64,000 nucleotides of DNA from Carposina sasakii (taxonomy: Eukaryota; Arthropoda; Insecta; Lepidoptera; Carposinidae), in assembly GCA_014607495.2 (NCBI GenBank), contig CP053159.1, positions 12,097,501-12,161,500 on the forward strand. The letters run 5' to 3'. The notes beneath the pieces are model-generated. The model had not been told where the DNA came from. It saw only the letters and a list, made by a program, of their open reading frames with translations, and ran no database searches. The position numbers and the translations under genes were made by a program. Positions 44,045 through 55,017 of this stretch are shown here, piece by piece (within the stretch, counting starts at the first letter, position 1; each line of letters starts with the position of its first letter).

Positions 44045-46006
44045 GTAAGTTATTTAATTTCTTTTGTTTTGTAATTTTTAAGTCAAGTCATTGTTATGAT
44101 CTAGTTGATGTGATGATGATACATGCTTTTAATTAGTTTTTGCTAGTAATCTATGCAAATTGCGAGTAATATTCCCATCAAAAAATTAAAAGTCACGATA
44201 GTGATGTTTGGTTTCAACTTCACTTTAGCCGAGTTTAGGTTACTTTATTATTTTCTTAAATTATTAGGTTTTTTTTTTCGTTTTAATAGGTAGAGAGCTG
44301 ACTTCAGATTTGGTACTGCAGCTGCTTGGAGATGGGAACGAATCGGAAGTGGAAGGTTTGGATGATGATGGATTAACCCTCCAAAGGCCATGCAGCCCTT
44401 CACCTCCACCAGCACCGTCCCCGACACCAACTATTCGGCCTCCACCTCAACCCAGACGTAGGAACGCAATTCGCGCTGTTGTGAGACGAAGACTGTGGAG
44501 GCAGGTACAATTTAATCAAAAACATCATAATTATCCACAACGTGAGCCATGTGCAATTAGATCTCCGTTACAATATTTTGAAGATTACTTTGATACCGAG
44601 TTTTTTGAGCAATGTGCTATGAACACTAACAACTATTATATACGCAAAACTGGTCGTATTTTGAATACGAATACAGTAGTAATCAAAAAGCTCATTGGTA
44701 TCCATTTAATTATGGGATGTATCCCTTACCCGAGGCTGCACATGTATTGGCGAGATGATTTGCGCTTAGAAAAAGTAGCCAACATCATGGGCAGGGAACG
44801 ATTTAAGACATTGCGTTCAGCACTTCACGTCGTTGATAGCGATATTCCTCCGCCAGGCAATACAAACTCACTTTGGAAAGTGCAGCCCATAATCAGTAAA
44901 GTTAAACAAACTTGTGATAGACTAGAAAGGCAGCCAGGTTACTATTCCATCGACGAACAGATGATCCCGTTCAGTGGAGTGTGTCCTCGTGGGCTCCGTC
45001 AAGTAATCAAAACCAAACCTAGACCTCAAGGTTTAAAAGTGTTTGTTGCTACTACCCATGATGGTCTCATGATCGATTTTGAAGTATACAGAGGAGCTAA
45101 CACCCCAATTGGCGACAGGTCTCTGGGTGTTGGAGCGTCGGTTATATTGCATCTGTCAAAATGCATCCCTCCTGGAAGCTGCATTTGTTTTGATCGCTAC
45201 TTCACCTCCGTACCTCTGTTAGAAAGACTGAACAGCATCGGATTACATGGGACAGGGACCATTGATGAACCGGATACCTGACAGAAACAACATCGATTTT
45301 AAACAGGATCGTCGCATGCAACGAGGTGAATCACAACAATTCGTGTGCGATGATGTCGTCGTCGTAAAATGGATGGACAATAAGTCTGTGCTTGTTGCCT
45401 CGAACTGCACATCTGCAGATGACTTAACATCAGTCCGTCGATGGGACAAAAACAGAGGGGCTTTCATAGATGTTCCCGCACCCAACATAATCGATAGCTA
45501 CAACAAACACATGGGTGGCGTGGATGTTTTAGATCAGTCAATTGAATACTACCGGACTTTCATGAAAACGAGAAAATGGTCACTAAAAGTTATCCTCCAT
45601 TTCTTCGACCTTGCCGTATCAAATGCCTGGCGTTTGTACAAATTAGAGTGCAAAGCATCTTCCATCCCTAGTAATAAAGTGATGGACTTGCTTGAGTTTC
45701 GCATGCAAATCGCTGATGGGCTTACAAACACTCCTAATCGTCAAAGACGAACTAGTCGGAGCGATGACGAGTCGGCTGAAGAACTCAACACTAGTTCGAG
45801 GTACAGGCGATCAAACCAGCCATCTCAGGCTAAAAGGTACGACGGCTACGACCATCTTCCGAGCTTTGAAGAGATCGACACTCCTCGCGCCTGTCGACTG
45901 GAGATGTGCAAAAGTCGATCAAAAATCAAAAATGCATAATAAATGTGATGTGTACCTTTGCCTTTCAAGAAAACAAAATTGTTTTGCAGGCTATCACAAA
46001 AAATAA
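44011..46006 (+). pseudogene. piggyBac-type transposase, spliced, frameshifted
   Basis: Transposase of the piggyBac superfamily (DDE_Tnp_1_7 fold), which cuts and pastes at TTAA. Exon 1 is 44011-44044 (MAVFFDDGSG, donor GTAAGT). A 245-bp intron ends TTTTAATAG, and exon 2 starts at 44290; phases agree. Exon 2 shows a Pro-rich N-terminal region and the catalytic blocks GYYSIDEQMIPFSG, CFDRYFTS and KHMGGVDVLDQ, so all expected Asp residues are present. Two breaks are seen: a net +1 shift near 45258-45262, and a second near 45930 that separates the body from the C-terminal Cys-rich zinc finger (CDVYLC...NCFAGYH, stop at 46004-46006). The copy therefore looks recently inactivated unless the breaks are sequencing errors. 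Terminal repeats were not resolved; a candidate right end reading AAGGGTTAA lies near 46380. Confidence 0.88.
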
Positions 46007-46239
46007 ATATATTTAAGATATTTCAAAAGTCTGATTGAAGCAAATCGAAAGACTGATTTATTAGAAGGATTATGTTTTTGTTTGATCTCAGTTATAGCGT
46101 TACCAAGTCTATTTGTTAAATTTATATTACATAATAATATCTCTTTAATATAATTATTTAAAATAATTATAAATACGAGTACTAAAGTAATAAACGTTGA
46201 TTTTCCTATGCATTCTGTTTTAATTTCTAAAAAAAACAA

Positions 46240-46385
46240 TACATTAAAACCCTTAAGCCCAAGAACGTCACGACCGTGCACTGGTGCAGATAAAACCCGA
46301 ACGTCACGATCGTGTAGGGGTCGTGTACCCCCCTGGGGGGTAGCTAGATTTTTTTTGTTTTTTTTTCAGAATCAATTTAAGGGTT
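46240..46385. repeat. possible piggyBac right terminal region
   Basis: Two imperfect copies of GAACGTCACGACCGTG lie at 46262 and 46300, then a C/G-run palindrome TACCCCCCTGGGGGGTA, then TTTAAGGGTTAA. piggyBac elements end at TTAA with sub-terminal repeats, but I found no matching left end. Confidence 0.35.
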
Positions 46386-46659
46386 AAATACATAACATAA
46401 ACAAAAAAATATAAATTTCTAAAAAATATATTTTGGGCCTGAAAGGGATATATAAGATTTGTCAATACAAATAAAGAAATACAAAATATTCAGATCTTTC
46501 AAGGCAGAGACAAAAATTATTTCGACTGAAAATATAAATGAATTAATAAAAAAATTACCTTACCTTGAAACTTATTGATATTAATTAAGATTTGAATTGA
46601 TTAAGCTACAAATAAGATAAAGAAAACAATACATAATATTATAAATATATATATATAAT

Positions 46660-46800
46660 ATTTGTATAAAATTTTGTATGGAGTTACACTGGATTAACAC
46701 ATAGGCTACTTTTTATCCGGGAAAATATTTTTATCCCAGATAATTTCGACATTTTGTTTTTTCTGCAGTCCACGCGGACGAAGTCGCGGGCGTCCACTAG
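46660..46800 (+). mobile_element. Helitron-like 3' part
   Basis: GGCTACTTTTTATCCGGGAA and GGACGAAGTCGCGGGCGTCC then ACTAG and T. Confidence 0.6.
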
Positions 46801-46804
46801 TATA

Positions 46805-47845
46805 AAATATTTTAGGAAAAGCTTACAAGAACATTCATATAAGTCAGCTATCATTGCTGCAGCTATTCTTGATTAGAAATAAGTGCATGCGGTCAGTGAC
46901 CAGACATTCTCCGTACATTATGCCAATGAGGCTTGGGCACAGTCTGGTGATCTTCAATCATACGTAAGTACAGTAGAAGTTCGAACGTATACGAGTATGA
47001 AGAAGTACACTACAGAGCAACTAAATATAGAATTGCATTTCTGAAATATAAGAAGGATCTTTTTCGGGTTACATTTAGTTTGATATATCGTAATAATGTC
47101 TATATGAAATCACCCAAATTTCTAATAACACGGAATGTTTAATAAATACATATTTAAATTCAACTCCATTCATCAATTGAGATTTGCATAGCGTTTTAGC
47201 AGTTCAAGCACTTATTCCCTAAGAGAATGATCTAATGGGAATTAGTTATAAACATATAAAGTAAACATTGTTTAACTATTACACTGTTTAATTTGATAGA
47301 TATTCATTGCAGTACACTATCCAGAGTTCGTGTTTAACTTTTATAACGTTTTACTACGGATAAACGTCCAATGAATGTTGATAAAGGGAAAGGGTGTCAC
47401 GTGCTCGGGATTGTCAAAGTGAATTTGAGATGTCATGTCACAACGTTAAGTTAGTTCTAGTTGTTGTGGGGCAATTATTTAACGGTGCGGCTTTGAGAAG
47501 TTGTGATCAGAAGAATATAAATTAACAATTAATTGTTCATGCGATTTGCTTAAATAATGACAACAAGTAACCTAGTCACAGAATAGATAAATTACCTATA
47601 TTTTATATTTTTTAAATCTCCTTTTTGTGCGTAGTGTGTTGTTGAAATGTTATTATTACCGACTGCGCCAGAAGGAGGGTTATGTTTTTCGAATGTTATA
47701 TGTATTTTCTTTGGCACGCTATAAAGCCTAAACGGATTGTCGCATTTGAGCCTGAGAAGTATCATGACACTCGTCGTGAGAGTATGAACAAAGATTTAAG
47801 CAGTCGAGTTTTTTCTTTAAAATATTATTTGTTGAGAATTTGCTA
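46805..47845. other. intergenic, nothing certain
   Basis: No gene. A short repeat near 47630-47750 (GACTGCGCCAGAAGGAGGGT) is the inverse of similar sequence at 120-180 and 22690-22800. Confidence 0.4.
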
Positions 47846-47849
47846 ATCT

Positions 47850-48038
47850 ACCCCCTTATTACCTAACTAGCAAAAGCAAAGTGATAGCGAAAATTGTACA
47901 AAAATCGCTGATTGCTTGTCAAATTCGTATTACGTAAAATGAATTTCAAGGGAACTTTGACAAAACAAGGCGAATATTGTACAATTTTCGCTATCGCTTT
48001 GCTTCGGCTTTACTATTACAAATTAGGTAATCAGGGGC
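47850..48038. mobile_element. MITE family B
   Basis: CCCCCTTATTACCTAACTAG to AAATTAGGTAATCAGGGG, AT-core type, inverted relative to 11948-12141. Confidence 0.85.
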
Positions 48039-48281
48039 TAGTTTAAAGTTTATTGGCTCTATCAGCTCCCGATTTAATTATGGAGCCGATTATACAGCTG
48101 CTGATTACACTTCTCGTCTACGTGCCATCTAATTAGGTATGGTGTAACAGCCGTGTAACGTTGTAGCAATTAGTTTAATGATAACAGGAAAATACATAAA
48201 TTTAATTATCTTTCATCAATATTATTACGCTACCTAGTTAAATGTTAAAATAAGATAAGGCATAACAATGGAGTATACATA

Positions 48282-48545
48282 TACAGGGTGTAACAAAAAG
48301 GGTATGTTAAGCAAAAAGCTATGTAAATAGCCCAATGTAGAGGACCTATCCACAAAATTTGAGACCCGAAATCACATGTTTATTTTTCCCGATAGTATGG
48401 AGAATTTTTAAACATCTCAGGAATTTTCATACAATCTTAAAAAATAAAAATGTGATTTCGAGTCTCAAATTTTGGAAATAGGTTCTCTATAGTGTGCTAT
48501 TTACATAGCTTTTCGCTTAACATATCCTTTCTGTTACACCCTGTA
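48282..48545. mobile_element. MITE family A
   Basis: TACAGGGTGTAACAAAAAGG to CTGTTACACCCTGTA. Repeat D starts just to the right. Confidence 0.88.
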
Positions 48546-48551
48546 TACATA

Positions 48552-48725
48552 TATATAATCACGCCTTTACGAGTATCCCTTACGGGGTACGCAGAGCACC
48601 AAGGGCCGATAGAACCAAAATATGGTGCCACTTCTGACCAATTTTGAGGGTATAGTTGAGATGTAAAGGTTCGTTTAGTAGTGATAGGTGGTCAGCCCAT
48701 CGCCTACAAAACACCAAAAACAATG
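48552..48725 (+). repeat. dispersed repeat D, truncated
   Basis: TCCCTTACGGGGTACGCAGA and CATCGCCTACAAAACACCAA; the 3' part is absent. Confidence 0.6.
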
Positions 48726-49194
48726 GAGTGACAAAAATACCTGTGTCATGATTATTAAGTTTTTTTAGCAACGGGAAACGCCTGTTTTTGGGACAGTAAT
48801 GTACTTTTATTTATTATTCGGTTAGTTAGATTTATAAAAATAAAACTAAAGAGTTGATGAATTTGCTATACCTATGTGTACCTATGTAAGAGAAAATGAA
48901 TGAAACAGGGATATTTAAAAGCTTTCTACATCTTAGATGCCTATATTGTTACCTTACTGAGGTTTATAGGATTCCCTTGAACCGGCTTTTACTTTGTAGC
49001 AAAGTACCTTTTAAAATGTATTTCGCAACTTAATGCCTACAATATATTATTAACTATACGACTGACTATAAAATCGTTTTATAGCCAATTTAACTATGAA
49101 TTCCTATCATACTTTGTACTGGTATCGAAATAGTAATTGAATGTTAATTTATATTTGCTAGTTCGGCGTCGTCAGGTCATCCCTTGCCATACAT

Positions 49195-49460
49195 ATACAG
49201 GGTGTAACAGAAAGGGTATGTTAAGCGAAAAGTTGTATAAATAGCCCACTATAGAGAACCTATTTCCAAAATTTGAGACTCGAAATCACATTTTTATTTT
49301 TCAAGATTGTATGAAAATTCCTGAGATATTTAAAAATTCTGCATACTATCGGGAAAAATAAACATGTGATTTCGGATCTCAAATTTTGTGGATAGGTTCT
49401 CTATAGTGGGCTATTTACATAGCTTTTCGCTTAACATACCCTTTTTGTTACACTCTGTAT
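49195..49460. mobile_element. MITE family A
   Basis: TATACAGGGTGTAACAGAAA to GTTACACTCTGTATA, arms of about 120 bp. Repeat E follows directly (49465-49590), as it also does after the 12812 copy. Confidence 0.88.
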
Positions 49461-49664
49461 ACATGCACGTGTTGCCGAAATCGGGCAGCCCGAACTGCAG
49501 CATCATAAAGGAAATCACACAATCACGTATAGCATTGCGGGGACAGATGTAGATGATCAGTGACAAGCTGCTAGCTTATTGCCTGCGACAAAGAGCAATA
49601 AGATGTCATAGAGTGCTAATGTCATACTAACTGTTTCGATGCACCATTAGACTTTTCGGTGCCT

Positions 49665-49780
49665 CACAATTCCAGTCCTTGACACTTAGATTGCATTACT
49701 ATACGTTACAATACATTAGTAATGTAGTACATTACTATACATTACACTAATAGAATCTAGGTGTCAAGTACTGGAATTCA
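49665..49780. repeat. small foldback
   Basis: ATTCCAGTCCTTGACACTTA (49667 onward) and TAGGTGTCAAGTACTGGAAT (49758 onward) are inverted with few mismatches; a further TCAGGTGTCAAGTACCG follows. The loop is made of TACATTA-like steps. Confidence 0.6.
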
Positions 49781-49797
49781 GGTGTCAAGTACCGAAA

Positions 49798-50041
49798 CCT
49801 CGGTTCGGTAGATAGAACTAACATGGAAAACTAATCCTGATGATGCCATCGAAACATATGTCGATTAGGTTTTCGGATTGGCAGCTATGTATTTTTATGT
49901 ATTGTATGGTTGCATGCTAGGTGCTTGGATCTGGCTTCTCGTTGCGACTGTGGTGTCTTGTGTTCGTGATCATGAGTGGGCGGATTCGGGGGTCGGCGGA
50001 GGGTGTAGGGCCTGGTGGCGGGCGATCCCTCTCTCTCAATA
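49798..50041 (+). mobile_element. second copy of the 248-bp retroposon
   Basis: Same start (TCGGTTCGGTAGATAGAACT) and same 3' region (GGAGGGTGTAGGGCCTGGTG) as the copy at 15940-16187, opposite orientation. The CTGATGA, GAAAC and GTC blocks are kept at 49837-49862. The arms outside them (GGAAAACTAATC and GATTAGGTTTTC) pair over about 11 of 12 positions, but the inner hairpin is shortened by about 10 bases. Confidence 0.7.
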
Positions 50042-50044
50042 GAC

Positions 50045-51165
50045 TAAACAGGTAGGTACTATGATTATTTTGGAAAATTCACGAATTGATACTACCTACT
50101 AACATACTACTAAAATTCAGATGCAATTATAGGTAGGTATAACAACGTATAACAACAATTACAGGTGAAAACAGACTATATATCGATCGCGTACAAAGAA
50201 ACATTATTCTGCGCTGCAGGAAGTGTAGAAGACAATAGAATAACTTTCCCACAGAAGTGCTTCCCTACTAGAAAATAATGAAAGAGCTGTCAAATCGTGA
50301 ACTTGACCGAGCAATATCATGTCAAAGTCAGCGTTATGTAATTAAACATTAATGTCGACTGCGTTACGTAACAGATTTTGCGGAAATACAAAACAACGGA
50401 AGTGCTGACTATCTAAATATGGTTAGTTTTCGCGTATTTGATTATTTATTTTTAGTAGTAGTGTTGGGAAGATGCCGAACGACTTGTGTGTGGGTTGTCA
50501 AGCGTACCCACCCCCCCCGCGCCGAGGCGAGCCGAAACAAGTAGAATAAAAAGAACTGATAGAAGTTTCTAAAAGTATCAAATGCAGAAAATAGGAAGAA
50601 GGTAGTGCAAACATTATTTGCGTCACAACATTATTATGTAAATTCTAATAATGTTTGAAGCAAAATTGTAAAAACCAAAAGCATTTATGGGATATATGTT
50701 TTATGGTGCAGGATTCAAGATCAATGGCTAATGAATTACCTTGGATGGGTCAGATAGGTTAGCTAATTACCATAAATAACATGTAATACAAAGGAATAAA
50801 ATAATCGTACGTACTTAAGTAAAATTTATGTGTTAAAAGTAACAGATTCAAGATTAAAGTAAATATGACACAGGCATTAAGTGGATAATAAGTTATATAA
50901 CATAAATTGGTTTTTTAATACAATTTTTGGTAATAATTTGAGGCGATATAGCTATACATTGGTAGTCAACCCATTTTTTTGGTAACAGTAATTTGTTGGA
51001 ATGGTTTCCAGTAAAAATTGTCAAATTGAATCCTACCTGCCTACCAATCTCATGTCAGATAATTGCGCCCCTGACCGGCTTTACTGGGTCAGTACTCGAG
51101 TAGTCCGGGAGGCAAAATTCGATTATTGTTTGTGTGTTGTTCTGTAATTGGCCGTCGTCGGTAAT
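50045..51165. other. intergenic left of the LTR element
   Basis: No gene or repeat family recognised; a short C-run with CCGCGCCGAGGCGAGCCG near 50510. Confidence 0.4.
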
Positions 51166-51168
51166 GTA

Positions 51169-51605
51169 TGACGTAGATGGGTCGATGTGGCGTGCCGTTA
51201 GGTGTGTCCGACATCTTCCAAAATCCGAAATAAAGAATGCGGCGTGTAGTAAACAAGCTTAATTAGGAATCACAAACACTTTCACTGTATCTACGCACAA
51301 GATTACTAGGATTCTAGCGGATAACGTAGAAACGTGGTAAGTACAAGACAGAGCTGATTAGCACCCGTGCTTCGCTCGACAGACGCAACGAGCAAGAACA
51401 GAATACCCTCCGGCTCAATTCAAACGACCCGGTGGTCGTTGTAAATCTACAGTGGCGCCCTCTCAGTACTCTGTCTTGTCTTTACCAAAGTGACAGCTGT
51501 CCTCCAGTCAGTGATAGCTGTCGACTTGACGTTTCTAACTTCAACGATTGAAAATAGATGGCGTTGGAGATCCGACTGTAGGATATGACATCTTGATCTC
51601 CGACA
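51169..51605 (-). repeat. 3' LTR (minus-strand element)
   Basis: 437 bp, same length as the partner LTR. On the coding strand it starts TGTCGGAGATC. The adjacent sequence, coding strand AAAATGGCCG, is a poor polypurine tract, which is unusual and may reflect the rearranged 3' part. Confidence 0.93.
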
Positions 51606-51849
51606 CGGCCATTTTGACAGACTACCCGTCCTCGGGTAGAACCGATGAATCTGTGAACAAGATAACTCAAGGAAGTATCTGCGCTCGGCTATTCTGACTT
51701 AACTTAAATTTAAAGACTTCTTATTACAATAGTTCATGAAATCACAAAAATCGCTCATCGACCGTCAAGTTCCCAAAATCTTTACGTAAAGACATAAAAA
51801 ATAAAAGATAAGCAGACTCGCACATACGTTTAAATCAGTCAGACCTTTC

Positions 51850-52080
51850 CTTCGGTCAACATTACAGTAACAGTTAGTCATATAGCCAGTCCTTCGGCTA
51901 TCTACTATGGAAACACAGTCCTTCGGTTTCCAACACACACATGTAGCACAGTCCATCGGCTACCTACTACGGAAACACGGTCCTTCGGTTTCCCACACAC
52001 ACACATGTAGCACTGTCCATCGGCTACAGCAGAAACTCGGTCCTTCGGTTCTGCCACAAATACATACTACTGTCTGTCAA
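51850..52080 (-). repeat. 60-bp tandem repeat near the 3' LTR
   Basis: Three or more degenerate units of about 60 bp built on TCCTTCGGTTTCC, CACACACATGTAGCAC and CCATCGGCTAC. Noncoding 3' region of the LTR element. Confidence 0.75.
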
Positions 52081-52310
52081 GGGTTTGTCAAAGTCACAAT
52101 TTAAAAAACCGGTCAGTAACTTGTACATCGCATATGAAAATTCATTCATTTAGACTCTGAGGTCACATTAATTTCGATATCAAAATTACTAGGAACTTGA
52201 TGGTCTGGCACCCTACGGACCCGATCGTGCGAATATTTGTAGGTTCGATTTGAAGACAAAGATTTTAGTCGGTATCTATCACCATCTAACAATTAAATTT
52301 TATACGGTCC

Positions 52311-52560
52311 TTAAAATTTAGGATCTAGTTTAACTTGATTACGTTTTTCATTCTTAATGAACACATCTAAGACACGTCGTAGACGTTCCAACCCCTGCTC
52401 TCCTGTAGAATACAATACCAGCAGGTCATCAATGTAAGAAACAATATAACTATGAGCTAATTCACCTAAAGCTTTTGCTATAGCCCGCTGATAAACTGAA
52501 CTGGCGTTCTTTAAACCAAACGGCATGGCACACACAAGGTAAATAATTCCAAAACAAGGC
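52311..52560 (-). pseudogene. second reverse-transcriptase palm fragment
   Basis: The minus-strand frame reads CAMPFGLKNASSVYQRAI then ELAHSYIVSYIDDLLVLYS. The MPFGLKNA and YIDD blocks are palm motifs A-C neighbours of gypsy-type reverse transcriptases. It overlaps in motif with the fragment at 53590-53870 but has a different sequence, and it lies downstream of the integrase piece, out of order. Confidence 0.8.
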
Positions 52561-52619
52561 TACAGTATACACAATCCATATAGAGTAACGTCAGTCAAGT
52601 AAGTCTAGTTGCCTCAATC

Positions 52620-52850
52620 TAGCAACTCTTGGAAACTTCCATCCAGCTTCCGTAAACCAGTCTAGTCACTTCCATCCAGTGACTCTTAGAAACTTCCATC
52701 CAGCTTCCGTATACCAGTCTAGTCACTTCCATCCAGTGACTCTTAGAAACTTCCATCCAGCTTCCGTATACCAGTCTAGTCACTTCCATCCAGTGACTCT
52801 TGAATACCTCTATCCGGTATCCGTAAACCACTCTCAATCAGTCAACTCAA
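52620..52850 (-). repeat. 57-bp tandem repeat in the LTR element
   Basis: About four units with a period of 57 bp, each containing CTTCCATCCAG twice. Because 57 is a multiple of three, an open frame with a 19-residue period runs through it; this is a repeat artefact and not a protein. It lies in the 3' noncoding part of the element. Confidence 0.85.
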
Positions 52851-52852
52851 CA

Positions 52853-53230
52853 TTAATTAGAACATGACGGTCCATCCCCGTCAAGTTCGCACAGATTATC
52901 ATCACGGTCACATGTCAGCATGTCATTGGTAATGTCATTCGCAGGCATTCGCCTAAGTCTGTCATGTGCGTACTTATAGGTTCTATTGGAATTAAGGGCT
53001 TTAAGAACATAACGATTACCTTCAAGTACCTCCGATACCCTAAAAGGACCTCTATACTTCGGATCAATTAATCGAATTTCGAGTTCACCTGTAGTTACAC
53101 GAGTTTTTGGCAAACCTGTTGTAAAATAACTGGAATATTCACCTAAAATAGTTAAAAGATCTGACTTTTTACAAGAGGGTATATCTGTGTCAACATTACT
53201 AAAGTCGTTACTGATACTAGAATCGGTTAA
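52853..53230 (-). pseudogene. pre-RT segment fused to integrase C-terminus
   Basis: The frame runs from the protease tail to GLPKTRVTTGELEIRLIDP, which normally leads into reverse transcriptase, but then passes straight to KYRGPFRVSEVLEGNRYVLK and YAHDRLRRMP, the C-terminal GPF domain of integrase. The reverse transcriptase, RNase H and integrase core are deleted between these blocks. The frame ends in TAA at 52853. Confidence 0.8.
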
Positions 53231-53590
53231 AACGTCACAATTTAAAACTGTCAAATTATTTTGTTTTGAAATGCTAAAATTATTTGTTGACAAGTTAATA
53301 ACGAAGCCTTGACTCAATATTTCACGACCTAGCATAATATCACTACGCATATACACATCGGGTAAAACATGTAATAAAAGTTCTAAACAATAATCATTAA
53401 TTTCAACATTACACAGTATTTGCTGGGTGCTGAATACACTGGTTTGACCAATTCCCGTTAGAGAGACAGTTTTAGCAATTCTTTTACCATTGAAACTTGA
53501 TGCAACGCTTTCTTTTATTAGTGAACACTCAGCACCCGAATCAAAATGAAAATCATAAAATCTACCTTGATTATTAAGAGCGCCGGTCGG
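53230..53590 (-). pseudogene. second protease fragment
   Basis: The frame reads FDSGAECSLIKESVASSFNG, then SLTGIGQTSVFSTQQILCNV and IMLGREILSQGFVINL: a retropepsin with DSG and a C-terminal LGRE block. It is related to but clearly different from the protease at 53880-54000, so it came from another copy or subfamily. It is fused downstream of the reverse-transcriptase thumb piece. Confidence 0.8.
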
Positions 53591-53870
53591 TGGTAAAGCG
53601 GTAAGTGCAACTATCTTTCGTGGATTCAGACGAATTTGACCTCGGCGCACCTCGAAGCCTAGGTACTCTACTTTTTCTTTCAGGAATGAGCACTTTTTAG
53701 GATTTAACGAAAATCACTTCCCAGAAAGAACTTCTAATACTACCTTTAGTCTATCGAAAGCTTCGTCGATGTTACTGGCCACAACTAGCACGTCATCCAT
53801 GTACACTACAACGTACTTGTTCACGAGATCGCCTAGAGCATGTACGAGGCTATAGAAGTTTGTCCTATAC
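53590..53870 (-). pseudogene. reverse-transcriptase palm/thumb fragment
   Basis: Minus-strand translation gives HALGDLVNKYVVVYMDDVLV, which contains the YMDD catalytic box, then a stop after LSGK, then NPKKCSFLKEKVEYLGFEV and RRGQIRLNPRKIVALTALPP. It begins directly at the protease junction and ends directly at a second protease segment. The frame differs from gag and holds an internal stop. Confidence 0.8.
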
Positions 53871-53879
53871 CAGTCATAG

Positions 53880-55011
53880 AAACATTGTCATAAATTCGCT
53901 TACCACTAAGTTTCAAAGCAATCGATTCTTTAACTAAGGAACACTCTGAACCTGAGTCGTAAGTAAATGGGAATGACTCACCAGAGTGACGCAGAGAACC
54001 CGAAGGCGCATTCACAATGCACACGTCTACTCGCTTTTCCTTAGCTGGACCAGTTCCAGTGCCGCCGCCGGTACCGTTGTTCCCCTCCTTGATTTTCCTC
54101 TTCGGGCAGTCGGATGCATAGTGGCCTTGTTCCCGGCAGTTGAAGCAGGTGATGCGATCGGTTCTCCCTGTAGGTTGGTTGGTCGAGTTATGGTCCCCGT
54201 GAAAGGACCTGTGTTTGGACCGGTCATCTTGCTTTTTCGAATTGGCTTTGTTGCGACATTGAAGAGATTTGTGGCCTAGTTGTCCACAATTAAAGCACTT
54301 GATGGTCACAGCAGATCCATTAGGTCGGTTTCTTTTTAGGTCGGGTCCATCACGATAAATACTTGATGAATAACTTCTCTTCAGGAACGAGACAGCCTTC
54401 AGTTCCTTTTGTAAATGGTTACGCATCTTGATGTCAGTCGTTATAGAAATCCTCTGAACACGTGGCTCTTGTTTTGAAATATGAGCTAAGACAGTGGCTA
54501 TTGCTATCTGTTCTGTAGTCAGTCCATTCCACCTTGCCATTAAGGATGTTATGAGGGTAGCGGCGTATGAGGCCAGGCACTCGTTATCTCTCGGTTTCTT
54601 GTCGTGCATACTGATGAGAAAGGAAGCAGTAGTTTCAGGACAGTCATACCTTGCTACGAAAAGCTCCTTAAAATCGGCCCACGTCATATTAGGAAACGAT
54701 ATTGAAGACAGCCAAGATGATGCTTCGCCCTTGAGTGCGTGGCTTAACGCGATCATCAGAGAAGATCCATGGCGATGTCGATCTGTGATACACATGTCCG
54801 CGGTCGATATCCAAGCTCGGGCGTCGATGTCTCTTTTCTCTGGGTCGAAATCAGGAAGGCGAATAGAGTCCGAAGATGCAGGTAGTTTTATTGCTTGCAC
54901 CAACGCCAGAAAATTTTGATTTTGTTGCTCGAAGAGAAGACGCCATTTTTCTTCGCTCGAGTCACTATTTGAAGCACGTGTTTCATGTGGGTGATCCGGG
55001 TTGCATCCCAC
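53880..55011 (-). pseudogene. gag and start of protease of the LTR element
   Basis: The open frame starts a few bases inside the LTR junction. It shows a capsid-like region (IRLPDFDPEKRDIDARAWIS), two zinc knuckles (CFNCGQLGHKSLQC and CFNCREQGHYASDC) and a retropepsin start with the active-site triad as DSG in TYDSGSECSLVKES. No in-frame ATG is obvious upstream of the capsid region, so translation start is unclear. The protease is cut off after GIGQTS at the junction near 53870, where sequence switches to reverse transcriptase in another frame. Confidence 0.85.
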
Positions 55012-55017
55012 TTCTGA
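55005..55017 (-). other. candidate primer-binding site, tRNA-Leu type
   Basis: The plus strand reads ATCCCACTTCTGA directly beside the LTR. This equals the 3' acceptor part of metazoan tRNA-Leu (ATCCCACTTCTGACA plus CCA) but lacks the last five bases, so the primer would pair from an internal position. Leucine tRNA priming is, as I recall, used by mdg3-like elements. Confidence 0.55.

Noticed and set aside
43885..46475. Shared 16-mer ATATATAAGATTTGTC on both sides of the piggyBac gene
   Set aside because: Could be remnants of direct repeats, but piggyBac duplicates TTAA and no wider similarity is seen; likely chance or a TATA-like coincidence.
52619..52837. Open frame with a 19-residue repeat (SHWMEVTRLVYGSWMEVSK)
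   Set aside because: Product of a 57-bp tandem repeat in the noncoding 3' part of the LTR element; no start or domain.
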